64,000 nucleotides of DNA, taken from the NCBI GenBank assembly GCA_013365365.1, contig JABVXU010000237.1, positions 18,976-82,975 of the forward strand. Reading direction: 5' to 3'. The position numbers and the translations under genes are program-made. Numbering within the stretch: the first letter of the stretch is position 1; each line of letters opens with the position of its first letter. Below, piece by piece: positions 24,901 through 39,300 of this stretch. This DNA is from Cruorifilaria tuberocauda. Its lineage: Eukaryota > Nematoda > Chromadorea > Rhabditida > Onchocercidae. The notes beneath the pieces were generated by a model, which searched no databases, was not told the DNA's origin, and worked only from the letters and a program-made list of their open reading frames with translations.

Positions 24901-27396
24901 AGTTCATAAATCTTATTATCTGAATTGATATGAAGATAAAAATTCTATTATTAATGTGTGAATGAATTTAACAAATTACTTTTAATGAATTAATTAAATT
25001 CCAAAATGTAAATAACATACTTAGTGCGATCCATTTGTTGTTGGATTTGTTCGGTGGTAATATTCGACAGCATATCGTTGGTCCCACCAATTGTATTATT
25101 GTTCATTGATAAGTGATAAAAAGGCGTTGTCGTATGGTTGAAAATAAGAGCTAATTCAGGAAGCTTAGAGTGTTCGTCATCAAAAGGAGTTGATGATGCA
25201 AGTATCTATAATTTGATATTTATCATTTGATGGAATTATTTTTAATTTCATAAAATAATTCAATTAATCATATTATGTGCTTACTTTAATTAAAGTTGAA
25301 TGTAAAAGAATTTTAAAAAATAAAAGTTAAATGATATTATCATTTTTCTTCTTTCCATTTAACAAATTTAATTTTTGATTCAAATAAAGTTTGAAACATT
25401 TTAAAAGTTAAATTATTATAATTGACCACTGAATAAGCTTTCATTTGGTACTAAGCCTAAAGTCAATACATTTATTAAATGAGTTCAATTTAAAATAAGT
25501 TTAATAATTGCAGTAATGTAAGATCAAAAAGTATTGAAACTGTCCAATTACAACAATTTTATTACAATCACAATTTAATTCAGTAAGAATCAGTAAAAAT
25601 TCAGTCTATTTCAGATATTTAAATAAATAAATTCTCCAAAATTGGTAAAAAAAATTAAGAATTTGTCTGTAAAGGAATAAAAAAGTACAGAAAAAATTAG
25701 AATGAAGAGAAGAGAGAAAGTAATTTATGAGAATTAAAGTTTTGGATTGAAATAATCAAAATACGTATATCTGGAAGAAAGCAAAGTAGATATATGTAAA
25801 TATTTCCAAGTATGACCAAAGAAAATATTTACTATAAGCAATTGGACGTGCATTGGATTGGATTTCTTACAAAGTAATATTTTGGTTTCGACTATTTCTT
25901 CGTTGACTTAAAACTCTTGAAGAGAAGACTTTTTAATCGTTGATGCATAAAAAATCTGTAATATTCAAGCTAATGCCACCTTATTATCTTCTTAATTAAC
26001 CTGATTATCATTGTAATTATCATGGTTAAACCATTCACTTTATCTTACCTTCATTTCCTTGACGATATATTCACCACATTTTGCTTTACCTTTTCTTTCA
26101 CTTCTATTTCTTCAATTATAGGTGTTAATTAATGCTATCAATTAATTATCCTTTTACTCCTCTTCTTCTATTATCAGGAAAATTGGTTAAAATTAACACC
26201 AATAAGTAAATCAAGTTGAAAAATTCTAATAATGAATTAATTTTATTTTTTTGTTCCAAGAATCAAAGTAAATCATTTTAAAAAATATATTTTACTTTAT
26301 CATTCAATTTCATTTTTAATTTTATTAATTATATTATTATTTATGCTTTTGTTTTCTTTTTCTATTTCTTGTTTGAATCAAACAAGGTCAAGTAAGAATA
26401 CTGATATACTTTTGCAAAATTCTGATTGATTTATACATAATTATTAAACAGATGTAAAATAAACAAAAATTATTTAGCAAATAAATCCATCCAATCGAGT
26501 GGCAATAACAATAAATAATAAAAAAAGATCATAAGAAATTTATGCAAGAAAAGATAATATTTACTAAAAATGCTACTTAATAATTAACAGTGAAGCAAAA
26601 GTGTTAACGAATGATATGAAATGATTGAAATTTGTTGCCAAAATAAAAACAAAAGGAAATGAAACAATAAGAAGCAAGAAGTTTTATAGATTTCCAGGGA
26701 AAATTAATCAGTTTCAGAATGCATATGAGATGCATTAATAATAGCTGAAAGTTTTTATTTTTCGTACTTGATATAATGTATGAAAATTATAGCTAATCAA
26801 TCATATCAAGCAAGCAAGTTGTATTGAAAAATTCATTGTGTTTAAGAGTTTTATTCTTTGATAGAAAAGCTGAAAAGCTAAATATGAGTGACTTTTCGAG
26901 TGTCGTAAAATTTAATTTGGTCCTAAACTTAATAATACTCAATAACAATTTCAAATATTCAAAATTTGCAAATGTTAAAATACAACAGTTTTAAAATAAA
27001 TGAAAAACTATTAAACAAATTTGCAGTTCGATTATTGAGATTCACGAAATCAGTATAACTAATTTCCCAGTGAAATTAAAAAAATTCGTTTATATATCAT
27101 AAATTCATAATTTGGATTAAATCGAAAATCATTCGACAGTCTGGAAAATTAGCTTATCTAAAAAAGAATTTAACATATTTATGTTTTATTGTTCACTCAT
27201 TGATCGAATTTTATTTTAGTTTGATACCTGAAAAGCCATTCCTAGCAAATTTTAACTTTTTATTTTTGTCAGTGGTGAAATAATCCTTCACCTGCATTAC
27301 AATTCGAAATATTTTGGAGCGAAGGAGAGATCCAGGTAATGTATGTAAAATGTGATCATAGTTTGATGTCGTGGATATCGTCGTTGATGACGCCAT
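18952..27396 (-). CDS. Muscarinic (GAR-type) acetylcholine receptor
   Basis: A class A GPCR for acetylcholine. Minus-strand exons: 27292-27396, 25021-25205, 24336-24487, 22849-23035, 22452-22549, about 22000-22219, 21651-21867 (or to 21839), 21416-21575, 20934-21091, 20509-20595, 19802-19959 and 18952-19169. The N-terminus has N-glycosylation sites (NHT, NNT, NIT). TM1-2: [10 protein letters not shown] and [11 protein letters not shown]3: [17 protein letters not shown] holds the amine-binding Asp, followed by [12 protein letters not shown]4: [13 protein letters not shown]. The loop Cys is in DRCVVQF. TM5 is followed by LQAG. A long polar loop 3 spans five exons. TM6: [12 protein letters not shown]7: [17 protein letters not shown]. 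Two junctions are irregular: a GG acceptor at 22220-22221 and a likely GC donor at 21415. The donor choice near 22000-22038 is unresolved. It is a GAR-1/2/3 homologue; I cannot say which. Confidence 0.9.
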
Positions 27397-30300
27397 CGTA
27401 TACTTTCAACCAATTATCCTTTCATTAAAAATAAAACACAAAAAAGAATGAATAAATGAAAATGAACAGTTCGTGCAAGATTTTTGATCGCTTAACAACT
27501 GATATGAAATACGCTTTCAAGATAACATTTCTTAAATTTATTAATCACTCAGTAAAAACACTAAGTGATTAATTAGGCTCATGCAAGATAACTTCTGAGT
27601 TATAAATTTAGCAAAAATTTGAGTGCGAGAAAATCAACGGAATTGTCTAATTACAAAATATGCATTCGAAAAAAATCACAGAAACGTTAAGTGAACTTTA
27701 CCAATTAAATTGATTAGTGAAAATTGTCGATTAAGTAATAATTCAACGAAGAGTTGAATAAGAAAAATCAATGAATTATCGTGTCATTGAATTGATAAAA
27801 TATCAAGTATTAAATAAGAATTTATAATGAAATATTGAATTTAATAATGAATTATGTAAAACATCACATACAAAATAATGAGGAAAATATTGCTTACTTA
27901 TTATTATTGAATAATGAATATAAAATAGTGGTAAAGACTAAGTAACAATCATTAAATAAATATTAAATAACATTTATTAAGTAAGCAATCAAATAAAAAG
28001 ATTACTGGAAGAGAATAGGAAGAAATGTTAATTAATAACGAAAAATTAGTTAGCAAAATTCATCAATAATAGCTTTCTTACACATTTCAATTATTTCCTT
28101 ATTGTTTTACTTCCCAAAAAATATTATAGAATATTTTATTTGCTTTGTAAAGAATGAAACAGAAAACTGTTTATATAGTAAAACGACAAAACATTATTTC
28201 CATGATAGTATTGCAAGCAAGATAAATTAATAATGGAATAATTGATATCCATGAGAAATTACTCTTTAATTATACTTTGTATGGGAAAGTAAATTTTCAT
28301 TATTTGTATGAAATATTAAGTATTGTAATATAATATTCAGGCAGTCGTTAAGGTTTTTATAATTATGATATTAGCGAAATTACTAGTTTTCCTTTTTTCT
28401 TTACTATGAAGAAATTTAAATAATGATAATAAATTAGAAAATGTACGAAATCCATATAAATAAATCGTTTTAATTTCTTTGACCTATTTTATTCATTTCA
28501 ATATATTAGTATAGTTAATTGATTTTTTTGGTGATGATATGTAAGAAATAAGACTGTTCGCAATAAGTACTATTTTTTTCTTTACAGAGAAGAAAGGAGA
28601 GAAAATTGATTTGGCCTAGAAGAATTGATTATCAGAAATAAATCTGATATTCACCAAATGGATTACAACAAATAATCGAAGAATTTGTAATGGATTATCG
28701 TCAGAATTATGTATTGCTCCCGACTATTCTCAGTGAATTTATCATTTGACAAAATTATTCACTAATTGAGAATTCAATTAACAGTTCAATATAGAATGAT
28801 ACGGTTGTTTTCCGCGTTATCAACAATGATAAAAGATTTCTTCATGGTTTAACCGACCTGACTAGAAAAGATTTTACAGTCAAATACATTTCCATTTATT
28901 GAATTTCTTTAAATGATTTTGTTGAAATTCTGTCACATTTTAAAATAAAATTATCAAATGAGCCAACTTCATTGTAAATGTAAATTATCAAAAAACAGTT
29001 ATTCAAAAATGATAAATCTTGAAAATAATGAGGAGCAAAAAGAAAAAGAAGAGATATAGAAGTGATATATGAATAAATGCAAATTGATGAAATCAGAAAT
29101 GATACATGCTAAATAATTAAATGTGTCTAAATGAAATAATATTATATTCATTAAAAATATTCCAACGGATAAGTCGAGAATAAAATAAAAGTGAAAGAGA
29201 TGCTTGAAGCTTAATGTCAGTGGTACTAAAGCTTGTCATATCTTTTTCCTTCTTTTTTCTTTTTGTTTACTTCTATTCTTCTTGGACTCAAAATGTTTGT
29301 TAAATAGCTCCCCGCTGGATTGAAGCTAAGCGAAAAACGAAAGTCATAATTGAGGACAAAAGATGGGTCATTATTATCATCTTTCGTCTTTTCGAAAATT
29401 ATCTTTAAAAACTTCCTATCTCTCAACTATCCCTTCAACTGATAATTTGTCAATAGTAATAAAATATAGCCTTATCTCGATATATATACAACAAAATTTG
29501 TAATTGACCTTAAGCTTACTTTTGTGATTCATTTTTACAATTTAATTAATTGTTATATTTTATATGAAATTTTTGAAATAACCAATAATTTATTTTTTTA
29601 AAACGAAAGCTTTTGTTCTTTTCCTAGAAAAGTACTGTGTTAATGAATTACAGTGTTGGTGGAAAGTATTTTCTTGAGAATATACAGCTAATTGCAGTTA
29701 TTATTTAAAATTAAAAATCGCAAAATTAAAAATTCATATCAACAAATTAATGAATGTTAATTTTTTAAGAAACAATTGACGTGGCATAACTAATAGTAAT
29801 AATGAATTAAATTAAATCACAACATTTTACCTTTAAATTTTACCTTTAACCATTTTACCGTTTTAACTTTAAAAATTGAAAGATTGCATATTTTATTTTA
29901 GTTCTGAAAGAGAAGAAAACGAAAAATCAATTATCAAAGTAGTAAAAAGGAAGAGAAATGGATATGACATAAGTGTCATCTTAACGTAATATTTAAGAAC
30001 GATGAAATATATTGGCTCATCGAGGATAATGTTGTTGTTGTTATTGTGTACATTAATTTACTTATTAAATTTTACATAAATTAAAAGTTGTTTACCAAAT
30101 CGAATCATAGAAAAAAGTAATAAAAGAAATTTAAATGTTAAAATGTTTGTTATGATAATTTTACTCACATTTATTGCTAGCGCTGATTAATTTCAGCCAT
30201 TTTGTTTGTAAAATTATCATCGATATTTTTATTTACTGAATTTGCTTGAACTGAAAATTGCATAGTAGATCGAATTATAAGTAAAAAGTGGGAAAAACAA

Positions 30301-33300
30301 AGTTAAAGTAAAATGCTAAAAGATTTATAGTAATTTTATTTAAATAATTAAAGGGTTTCAATATTGATTGATTTTATCGCTATTACTTTATCGTACTTAA
30401 ATATGTATATAAATAATTATACAAATAATTAAGAAATCTAGGAGAAATATGCAAGAAAAAGTAATTTTTCAAGAGAAGTGCCAATTAAATATTACAGACC
30501 CGAATAAACTGATTAGTTAATAAGATGAAAAGACATTTTATATTGATAAAATTAAAATTCAAATTTGTTATTCCACTTTTTAACTTAATTTTAATGTAAA
30601 GGAAAAAAATGATGACGAAAATGAAATGAAACTGAAAAAGAATTAAATAAAAATGGTAATATTTAGGAAGAGAAAAGAAGATTTCTTCAACTAAATATTT
30701 ATTTTTCAGCAGCTGCTAATATGTACTGATATAATCACTCATACAATATACGTCTATCTATTTTTCTTTTTTTCAAGTGAAATATCTCACTACTTTCAAT
30801 GGTTTTTTATGTGTAATTAACAAGTTATTTCATTTTACACCTTTGCTTTAATTTGAGTGAAAAGAAAGAAAAGAAAAAACTTTAATAGTAAGTATACTAT
30901 TAAATATTTTTTAATTTATAATAACGAATCACTTCATTTTTAGCAAAAATAAGAACTAATCTTAGTATATATATATTATTGCTATTATTTAGATCTTTCA
31001 AGTTGAAATTCAAAATTTCGATTAATTAAATTCAATGTTATTGTGATAAAACAGAACCTACGGCAACTGCTACAACATATAAATAAACTCTTAAATGTTT
31101 GTTTGGATGGGCGTAATCTGAAGGCGTGTGCATCTACGTGTATCTATTTGTGTGTGTACGTGTTGTGCGTGTGTTTCACTGCCTTCTTAAAAATAACTGC
31201 TTTTATTTATGAAGATAAATTTTAAGTTGTGTAAAACTGAACTATGGAAATACGATCGAACAGTTTTACGTAACATAATTGAATATCGAACAGAATATCA
31301 ATTATATGAAATATATATCATACATTTTTATTATAAAACATTAATTGGAATTTTTCAAATATGAAATTTAATTTTATTAGAAAAAATTGCTACTTATTCT
31401 CTCTACTTTGTTGAATGTTTTTATTGGTTCACTGGAATAGGAAGCATATTTTATGTTAAGAGATAATAAGCATTAAGATGGCAAGTAATTTTAATGGAAA
31501 ACTAAATATTTCCGAATTTATTTTGTTCTATTCAAAAAATTAGCCTCAAAAAATGAATAATTAATACTTTTTCAATGAATAAAAGGATGACTCGGATTTC
31601 TTTATTATTAGAAAAATTCAAAAAAATTTCTGCAATATCCATTTTATTTTTGTCTGCCAGTTCGTTCAGAGACAACTTGAAGTTAGTGAAATAGATATTA
31701 AAATATTGCAAATAATTTATACAATATAAAAGAATTGATTGATTGTAATTTCATATTAAATTATTAACCGATTGATTGCTTCGCTCTTCTGATCATCAAG
31801 TGTTTCCCGAGAGAATGTTTTCATTGAAGAAATGAAAGCATAAATAACCCATTTGTAACAGATAGTATAAAATTATATATTTTTCATTACGTTTACATGT
31901 AAGCTACGTGAAAATAAACTAGTGTTTTCGATAAATTTGCTCATTTTAGAACTTTGAATATCATGAAAACATGACAAAGTAGCACGCCAAACTATCATAA
32001 ATAGATATTTCATTCTTTAAGATAGAAACTGATAAGGAATGATAGATTGGCTTAAAATATATAATTCATAAATGTAATTTTATAAGTTACATGAATGTGA
32101 AATTATATTAAGTATATGATAAAAGAGAATGCTAAATTGTTTTAAATATAGAAATTCTTTTGAAAACTGAAGACGGCAGGAAATGACTTAGTAGAAAATA
32201 CCAGGAATATGCCATCACACTTCTCTTAAGCTTTAAAAGTGTTTTTGGTGTAATTGAATTTAGAGAAATAAGGGTGGAAAAAGTAAGCAAAGTAAAAGAT
32301 AAAAAGAAAAGATTCCATTCCAATAAACATTTTCTTATTTTTCAAAATTGAGCTTGGCATCTGATAATGGCCTGATTACTTAATGCACAAATTTACTCGC
32401 ATATTCAATAAACATATTCTTTTCATAGTGCTTTTCGCTTAATTTTTTTTCTTTACTTAAAATTAAATGAAAAATTGTCAAAAAATGAGACGAAACTTCA
32501 CCTGAAAATTTCATAATTTCAACAAAAGAAAATGCAAAATGAGTTGATTTCGAATTTCAATCATTTATTTGTATTTTGGCAGCAAATTGTAAAAAATATT
32601 AAAAACCTGCCAAATTCGCTTGAAATTTTTTCAAAAAATATTCGTCACTTAAAATCTTGCAATGATAGAATAAGCAAAGAGCAAAATTAACAATTTTAAA
32701 TATTTTTAGCTTTATTATTACTTATTTGATGATATTTCGTCTAATTCACTTAAAGAGTACAAAAATTTAGTTAAATCTTTGCAAATTTGATAATTTTAGT
32801 TTCAAAGTGATTCAAACTGACAAGTTAAATTAAATTAAATTAAATCAAAGCAGTACAAGTTGAATTGAAAGTAAATAAATTGAATTAAATTAATACCAAA
32901 GTACGAACTTAGTCGGTATTTTCATATTATATCCTTATCATTACACTGACCATCCAATATAAAACGATTACACGATATTCGTTACACTGAAATGGTTATA
33001 GCTATAATTCGTTATCTATTTATCTATGCTTAGACAAGGTAGAATAAATATATCTCCACGATAAGTTTTTCAAGCGTTCAATCAATTTTAACTTTATTTC
33101 AAAATAAATGAAAACTTTCATCCTCCGAGCTTACTAATCTTAATTTTGTAAAAAAAGAAGACTTACTTGAATCTTTAAATATTATTTCATTCTTTTTTCC
33201 ACAAACGGAAACCTTGCAATTATTACCTTAGAATTTATTTGTTCTCATTATATCGTAAACCTTTAATATTGAATACTATTAAAATATTTAAGCTTTAAAA

Positions 33301-36300
33301 GAGTTTTGAAAGAGAAGAGCAAATATTAAAAATATTATTTTTTCTGATTTCACTTTTTCCAAACGTTTTAAAAGTTTATAAAGTGCGTGAAATGTCTTTT
33401 CATATTAATACTGAAAAATGTTAAACCTATAATGAATGCATTTTTTTACTTTGTTGATAAATCATTCTACTTTATTCATAAATTATCATATATTAACATA
33501 AGTTTAATGATTCGAAAACCTATTTTAGTCTTTGTGATAAAATTTTTCCGAAAAGTAAGAAAAATGGAATAAATAAAGATAGAATGTCATACAAATTAAA
33601 GTCAAATTTCTTATTAATAAAAAATAATAATCGAATGAAACGAATAATAATTTCAGATAGTCGAAAGACTTGATATTCTTTTTATGAATTTTAAGTTAAA
33701 CCGAATTAAAGTATTTGAAGTTTGAATTTGTCAAGTCCTTTTTTGTAATAATTATCATTGACAGCAATTACATGGCTGAATTCTGTGGCATTGCGAGGCA
33801 ATCCTCAGATTTCTTTTTTCATCAGACATTCACTTCTGTGCATTGTGCAATCTTACTTTGTTTAAGATTATTACTGTTACTGCTTCTTCCTAAGTAATAC
33901 TTTAAAAACAAGAAAACATTCTGAAATAGCATTTAGTTTAATAAAAAATATTAATAGTTTTGAAATTGACAAAACACATTCTCTTATTGCAATGTAATGA
34001 AATTAAATACTCAAATAAAATCGAACGAAATGTATTGCCGTTACGATGCAATGAAATTAAATACTTAAAAAATTTAATCCACAAAATGAGCCAAATATAT
34101 TTTCACTTAACGGAACATTTTTTTACTATTACCATTGAACAATTTTTTAAAAAAAGACAATGCATTTCAAAAAAAGTTTAATCTTGGAAATTTTTTTCTT
34201 CCATCTTTCTCTTTCTGATGGAACTTTGAAGAAAGGGAGGAAGAGTGAGAGAGAGAGAGAGGGAAAGGGAGAGGGAGAGAGAGTTTGAAAGTGATAGATA
34301 TGACGGAAGTGCATTGCTATTTAAATTGATTTCAAAAGAAATAGTGAAGTAATAGGATAAGAATGATGAAACAAAAGCTAACGAAAGAATTATAATTTGT
34401 TAAATCTTAACCAAAAAAAAGGACAGGGAGGAAAGCACACTTATTCCTCATTGGTTAGCAATAAATTTTCGAGAATCGTATCAAGCCTTCTTTTTTGTTT
34501 GAAAAGAAAAAGAATGATATCGATGATAGCTTATCCTATCACACAAAAACATTATCTCTGAATTTTTGAAGAAAATTTACAATGAAAGAAGCTTTAAGCA
34601 TGAAAAAGGGAATGGAAAAAAGTGAGAAAAATGACACTAGCTCATGGTTAGCTAAGATAAATTGTTTTCAGATTAATAAAATGTCACTCAAAATTTTAAG
34701 ATGATTGATAAATTGAAAAAACATTTTTTTTGTTAAAAATGAAGGAATTGAAAATTTAAATGATTAAATTGTTGTTAATGAATTTCATTTTCTCCGTCCT
34801 ATTTTTGATTGAATTTTACTCTTATTTTAGGATAATTACATCAGTGACTAATTAAGCATATCAAATAAATTAGTGATGTTCTTAAATTGATTGATTTTCT
34901 AAATAAGACAGTTTGATATCAGGAAATATCTGAAAATAATTTTGGATGAATGATAAGCAATAAGCGTAAGAAATGGTCGTGATAAAGTTAAGGGATAACT
35001 AAATGATAGAAATAATGTGAAAATGATATTATAGAATTGAAATGGAGGAGACAGGGAATAAAGATCTAAATATTGTAAGTAATTAAATTAAAATATATGA
35101 TTGACTTTTATGACAAATTCATGTATAAAAAACATAATATCGAAATGAGAAACAAAATTCATTATAATTGAAGCAAAGGATAATTGTAGTGAAATTTGAA
35201 AATGTTATTTTGAATGAATTATAATAGATTTCTATGAATTATAATAGATTATAATAGATTTTTAGGACTGAATAATGGCAAGTATGAGTAATTAATTTCA
35301 ACTTACATTCAAACAGTATGATTTCAAATTCAGACTGGATCTCCATTTTGAATAATTTAATTTCTAATTTCTGAGAAATATATCATATAGCATTTTCCTT
35401 TTACTTCAGGAAAAATTTCATCCAATTTTCACATTATGCGATAAAATTTGTTATAACTGAAAGCTATAATTACAGCAAATCTTATCTCTACTCATTGTTA
35501 ATTTCAACAAAGAAAAGTCCAAATTATTGGAGAAAAATGGTTAGCATTTTATTGCTAAGCAAGAAAATGAGAGAAAAGTACTAATGAATAATATGAATTT
35601 CAATTAGAAAATTTTATTTGAAATATTGGATAAATTATTTTAATTACATTTGAATTAAACACATATTAATTATCAACTTGGTTATATTCGCTCTTTATTA
35701 TTAACTGAAAATCATTTTAATTATATTAGTACTTCATTATGATTTAATTATCAATTAAAATATGTGGATTGAAATATTTTAATCTTTTTTTAACATTAAG
35801 TCTTTGTAGTTTGCGAAATATCAATTCAAATATTTTACTTATATATTCATGTTTTACAATACTTAATAATTAATTATTAATTTAAAGATTGTTACTATTC
35901 ATGAACTACTATTCTAATCGTATTTTAGGTCATTTGTTAATTCAAATAAATAATTATTATAAAATAGTGATGAAAAATGAAATAGAATACTGCCTATCAA
36001 CGAAATGATCAGATATTTGAAAGGAGTGATGGGACAGGTGAAGGTGAAGCAGGATGGATCGAAATGATTTAAAGATTTCAGTGAGGGTACGAAGCATATT
36101 TCCTTCATTTTATGCGAGTCATAAACAAAAAAAAGATTTCATGCAATGATTCATATTCTTATCAAGATGTTATCAATATCTTTGACTGTTGATTATCAGT
36201 AGTATATAATAATTCTCATATGTGAAAATACATTCATTTATATATCAAAACTTATATTAGCAATATTAGCAAAAGAAAGTTCTCAAAAAAAAGATAATTT

Positions 36301-39300
36301 TATGGATAATTGATAAGGAATAAATTATAAAATATGTCAATTTTTGGTTAAAAAATATGATTAAAATTTCTTATATTTGAATAAGCGTCCATTCAATCCC
36401 ATAACATAAATTTTAATTTAATACCAATGTATCTATCAAAAGTTACATGTCCGAGCAATCAATACTCGGACATAAATCATTCACAGCGATTTATTCAAAT
36501 TACCCTCAGGAAATAAATCACTGATAACATTGGATATTTTGTCTAAATGATCAATTCCCATATATTTCTCTATTGCTTTAGTTTATGCTTTAAAATTTTC
36601 GTTAAGTCTTCCTCCTCTAATTTTATACAATTATTCATTATATTTAATTCTTTTCATGAATATTCTCATACTATTGATCTTATGATTTCTCCTTTATCAC
36701 TAAAGGCTAGTTTAGGTGCAAAACTGCAGCTTTCCTCGCTGTCAGTTCTGATTTGCATGTTCTACTTCCTCCATAATCGACAGGTGCAATAACCGGTATG
36801 ATATCTAATCTCTCATTAAAAAATAATGCAAAATATCTGATTGTGATAATCAAAAACATAAGCATCAAAGATACTTACTTACTCGTCCGTTTGGCATACT
36901 TCAAATAACATAGCAGAATTTGTTTGTTGAATGAAAATAAATATGAAATCGCAAAAAGAGTAAAACGCTAAGTATTAAATAAATTTTCCATTTCTTTCAA
37001 TCATAAAATGTTTTAACAAAAAATGTAACTATTTATTATCAAAAAATGAACAGCAAAAAATATAAAGAAATAGATATCACATTGTTCGATTCACTGAATA
37101 ACCTGGTTTTTGGTTAATTCAGTATCAAAGTTGGATGTTTCGTCAGTTTGAGTTGTCTTTGAAAGTTGTTTGTGGTTTTTATATTGCATGTTTGATATTT
37201 TTCTTTCGTTGTTTTGGTTTTTTTAATTGCAAAAGATTACAATAAAATATGAGAAAATTAAATAAAACAGGAGGTTTACCGTTCATATATTCGTATATTT
37301 TACCAAAAAATTAAAAGAAAAATGTTTCAAAAAGCGGAATTTGCAATAAATCTTGGAGTTATACTTTACAAGAACAAAGGAACTTTAATTTTATATTGAA
37401 ATAACAATAATAACGAAATTAACAATAATTATAACGTTGGTAATGAATAGAGAATATGAATATATTTAAAATAACATGAAAACATAAAACAAAGAGGCAA
37501 AATTTTACGAATATGATTTTCCATACATTTTTCCACTATTATCTTTGGCTATAGAAACAATTTTTCTTAATGTCTGGTCAAAATTTAATTGAATATGGCA
37601 TATAGAAATAATAATTAACATGCCTTCCTATCCAGGTATTTAATCATATTTCAAAGTTTAAAAAATTTTATTCTAATTTTTTCAACTAAAATTATCTGAT
37701 CCATTTGCTTATATGAAGAACTTACATGAAGAGCAAAATTATATAACTAAAATGAATGAAATGATACAAATTGACAAAGTTAACTCCTTGATGATACGGT
37801 AATAATTTATTGAAAGGATGTTTTGAATTTGTACACAGATATTTTTTTGGCTTAAATAATAAATATATTTGTAAAATGAAATGTTAAAAGTGGTTGATGA
37901 ATATTTCAACAAAATACATATAAGCATTTTCAAAAACAAAAGTAATTAAAGTTTACTAAAATATAAACAATTCAAGTGTTTTCAGCTAAAGAGCAACATT
38001 TCAAAGTGTTAAATTTTTAGTCTTTAGAAATGTAAACAAGATCTCCTGCAGCAATCAATAACATAATAATTTACAAGTGAAACTGACTCTATTTGGAAAT
38101 ATTACTTAATTGAAAAATCACATTTAGAATCACTTAACTAGACCAAAAATAGCCTAACCGTTAACTAATTGAATTTTCATTATACTGCAAAAACAAAATT
38201 CTAAACTTTTATGGTAATTAAGATATATTAATATCAGTAAGTAAAAGTTAAGGCGTATGATTAATATAGTCATGGCACTAATAAATATTTAAATATTGGA
38301 CGAAATAAAATAAATAAAAAATTATTAAGCAAAAATGTATTGAGTTATTTGCAATATATGTTATTACTTTATAAAGCTTTATTAAGTTAAAAAATTATTA
38401 AGTAAAATAATGTAACGCATAGAGAATTTTTGTAGTTGACATTTCTCACAAGAAAAATATTTTTTCATATATTACAAATAGTTACCATTGTTTTCAAATG
38501 TACAATATTGCACCTTAAATAATTTCATATATTCTTTTAAAATTACAATTATCAGTTAAATTTAGTTTTTTGATTCAATTAGTTGCAAATATGTTTTATT
38601 ATATTAATTTCAGAAATGTTTGTCGATGCCAATCGATTAGTCGATATCATCGCTATGGTACTACTTTTATAATTTTCTTATTAAATCCAATAGCTCTGTC
38701 AAATTCTTTCCCCACACCAAATCGTTCTTCTGATTAATTTTAATCATTTTTCAATTGAATTGATTGAATTAGTAATATATATATCATTTATGGTCAAGTT
38801 TTAATACTTTAATATGAATATATAAACAAATTGACCAAAATTCAACTTTTTTACCTTCTCATGTAAATTATGGCATAGTCGCATTATGGCGTATGTAAAA
38901 AATCATGCTAAATAATGTAAGTACAACATATTTACGTCATAGCACGTGGAGTAACGTGGAACTGTTGTTGCATGCATTTTGAAAAATATGAATTACCTTG
39001 GTGATTATTCGAGAACGTACATTCTATACAGAAATGTGTGCAGTAACTGAATAACAAAATTCGAACACAAATATGTACGTAACATCCGTCATTTCATGCT
39101 AACAAAATATGATTGAAATATTTACAGATAAATTATAATGTAATATGTCAAAATTGATTTCCGATATCTTATTTATGAAGTTTAGTTTTGTAATGCTCAA
39201 AAAGAACTTCTGGAAATTATTTTACATTGAACGACTGATAGCTGTTGGCATGTTGGTTTTTTTTGATTAACTTAAATCCTCGTGCCCTACTATAGAACTA